From Rhizobacter sp. (lineage in GTDB: Bacteria > Pseudomonadota > Gammaproteobacteria > Burkholderiales > Burkholderiaceae_C): a DNA stretch of 64,000 nt. The stretch is taken from contig JAHBZQ010000001.1 of the NCBI GenBank assembly GCA_019635355.1, forward strand, positions 1,860,001-1,924,000, written 5' to 3'. Positions within the stretch are counted from its first letter, which is position 1. Every line of letters starts with the position of its first letter. The position numbers were made by a program, and so were the translations under genes. Below the pieces are notes generated by a model. The model saw only the letters and a list, made by a program, of their open reading frames with translations. It made no database searches and was not told the DNA's origin. Of the stretch, positions 62,728-64,000 are shown one piece after another.

Positions 62728-63491
62728 AGGACTCTCCTTTGTTAATGGTGTTGATGTCCGTTCTGAGTCAGAGTGCAACGCACCATGCGGCAGCGCGCCT
62801 GCGACACCTTCGGAGCGATGCACGGCGCTAGGCCTAAGTCAGAAACGGAGGGAGGGAACTGCTAGAACTGGCGAGACGCGGCTTTAAGTAAAGCAGCGAT
62901 CACCGCAGGTGAACGGAGCTAATGAATGGTCTGGAAGACAGCCCGACCGGCCTCACCTACTTGCAACCTCGGTGGTCATCGCTACCTCGTGCAAACAACT
63001 GGCAACGATCCGATCCGAAAATCTGCCGGCTTTGATCGTGAAGATCGCGACCGGAGAATTCGCGCAAGCTATTGAATTATAACGGTTTTTCAACTTTTTG
63101 AGCAGTTGAGCGCCGGAAACTGACTGGCTAAGCCGTCGTCTGCTCGCGGAAACTCCACAAGCCGAGCGCATTAGCTGCTGGAAATGGCATCGGTTTCGCA
63201 GCCAGCCGGCTTACCACGCGGCGAACGACGATGTAGCTAACCGGCTGGTCATGCCAATTTCGGGCTGGCTGCGGAAACTGATGAAAGAGGCCCCGAGACG
63301 GGTCCGATCGCTTGCCAATGTCGCCGCGCGAGGGGCTAGGAATGCAAGGCGTTCCGCGTGCTTGCCGACACGCCGGAACCGACTTTCAAGTCGATCAAGG
63401 GTAGTCACTACACTGGTAGCTCACCCAGTGAGCCACCGAGTGAGGCATTGTCTAAGCACCGAAACACACGTTGGGCCCCGTCCCAGACGCC
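62728..63491. other. Non-coding stretch with short repeats
   Basis: About 760 bp without a credible gene. It has an AT-rich patch around 63070-63100, the octamer CGGAAACT three times (near 63114, 63147 and 63272) and an imperfect 20-bp inverted repeat (63188-63207 with 63263-63283). It could be the recombinase-binding or end region of the island. Confidence 0.55.
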
Positions 63492-63914
63492 ATGAAGTTC
63501 GATTCCGACGCACTCAACAGAATCTATGACCGCACTGCTGGTCGATGTCATCTGTGCCATGCAAGGCTGGCTTTTAAGAATTATGGTCTGCTCGACGCAC
63601 GGAGTTCTTGGAAGGTTGAGCACTCGAATCCGCAAGCCAATGGCGGCACTCACCATCTGAATAATTTGTATGCCGCCTGCATTCCGTGCAACAGGAGCAA
63701 GGGAGCAAGAAGCACGCGATCAGTTCGAGCGAAGAATGGGCTAACGAGAGCACCGCTTTCTGCGAAAAGCCGCAAGCGGATCAGGACTGAGAACACGTTC
63801 CTAGGCGCGGGCGGGTGCGCCATGATCGGCGCTGCACTCGCCGGCCCGCCTGGTGCAATTGTTGGTGTTGTGGTCGGTGCGTTGCTCGGCGACAAGATCG
63901 AACCGGGCAAATGA
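63492..63914 (+). CDS. HNH endonuclease fused to a glycine-zipper tail
   Basis: ATG 63492 gives 140 residues. The HNH zinc cysteines are in CHLCHARLAF and ACIPCNRSKG, and the His is in WKVEHSNPQANGGTHHLNNL. The C-terminus (LGAGGCAMIGAALAGPPGAI, then VGVVVGALLGD) is a glycine-zipper-like hydrophobic stretch, unusual for a nuclease and suggesting membrane contact. It resembles the HNH cargo of mobile elements. Confidence 0.75.
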   Translation: MKFDSDALNRIYDRTAGRCHLCHARLAFKNYGLLDARSSWKVEHSNPQANGGTHHLNNLYAACIPCNRSKGARSTRSVRAKNGLTRAPLSAKSRKRIRTENTFLGAGGCAMIGAALAGPPGAIVGVVVGALLGDKIEPGK

Positions 63915-63971
63915 GACATCCCCGCGTCCGTGAGGCAACTGGTGCATGACGGTTGCACACAAGAGGATGGG

Positions 63972-64000
63972 ATGAAGAAGCGATACTTAACGGATGACCA
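63972..64000 (+). CDS. Start of a possible gene, cut by the window end
   Basis: ATG 63972 is preceded by AGAGGA and encodes MKKRYLTDDQ before the window ends. Nothing further can be said; the N-terminus would fit a small DNA-binding or transposase OrfA protein, but this is a guess. Confidence 0.3.

Larger units (their letters stand above)
42663..64000. mobile_element. Genomic island integrated at the tRNA-Ser 3' end (right end not found)
   Basis: From the base after the tRNA the sequence is less GC-rich, genes are loosely packed and many are unknown. Mobility genes include an AlpA-type regulator (45328), a DUF927-type helicase (45614), a candidate rolling-circle initiator (47535) and a tyrosine recombinase (61861-62727, C-terminally truncated). 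No second copy of the tRNA 3' end (GTTCGAATCTCACCG) is visible up to base 64000, so the far border is outside or has degenerated. No conjugation genes are seen, so this may be a mobilisable or non-mobile island. Confidence 0.7.

Noticed and set aside
42573..64000. Direct repeat of the tRNA-Ser 3' end as the right attachment site
   Set aside because: I looked for GTTCGAATCTCACCGCTTCC and shorter pieces; only the tRNA copy is present in the window.

Overview
The window comes from a GC-rich bacterial chromosome whose gene families and order point to a betaproteobacterium of the order Burkholderiales, probably the Rubrivivax/Leptothrix/Comamonadaceae side. Supporting signs are the recJ neighbourhood, ppk1-sixA, the prfB frameshift, the tRNA-Thr(CGT) and the dispersed GTTCGGGCTGAGC-type inverted repeats. 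Genus cannot be fixed from sequence alone. No rRNA, CRISPR array or complete insertion sequence was seen.

Bases 1-42,662 are core chromosome: densely packed, very GC-rich, with many 1-4 nt overlaps between genes. It opens with a truncated dienelactone hydrolase and a membrane GGDEF-EAL protein. Next comes a phosphate/polyphosphate block: ppx on the plus strand, facing a minus-strand run of PlcP-like phosphoesterase, Agt-like glycosyltransferase, ppk1 and sixA. After this come recJ with its usual unknown partner, a PQQ-type sugar dehydrogenase, a PHP phosphatase with a DMT exporter, a YciO/Sua5 protein, ridA-plsY, a YbaK deacylase, an aldo/keto reductase, a degenerate HD-GYP protein and an acyl-CoA synthetase. 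The stretch 31.7-42.6 kb holds prfB (with its programmed frameshift), pepN-fbp-phosphatase, an orphan DUF4212 protein, tRNA-Thr, a VanZ-like protein, a TPR-GGDEF cyclase, a CNNM/CorC-type protein, apaH and tRNA-Ser.

Inside the core, 24.8-30.6 kb holds the most system-like cassette. A winged-helix/STAND-ATPase/TPR regulator faces a tightly coupled minus-strand operon: small membrane protein, SLOG-fold protein (GVTGHR), TIR-transmembrane-TPR protein, small beta-rich protein. The SLOG-TIR pairing recalls Thoeris-type NAD signalling, but the architecture differs. Similar TGAA direct repeats lie upstream of both the regulator gene and the operon.

From the 3' end of tRNA-Ser (42,662) to the window end the DNA is visibly less GC-rich, more loosely packed and made of accessory genes. 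I read it as an integrated genomic island. It carries an AlpA-like regulator, a DUF927-type helicase, a candidate rolling-circle initiator preceded by a perfect 16-bp hairpin, and a truncated tyrosine recombinase. Cargo includes HNH and NERD nucleases, a HEPN-like protein, a NYN-domain RNase, a secreted trypsin-like protease with exported partners, an XRE regulator, and a protein-kinase/C39-like-peptidase pair encoded behind the recombinase gene. The right end of the island was not found in the window.
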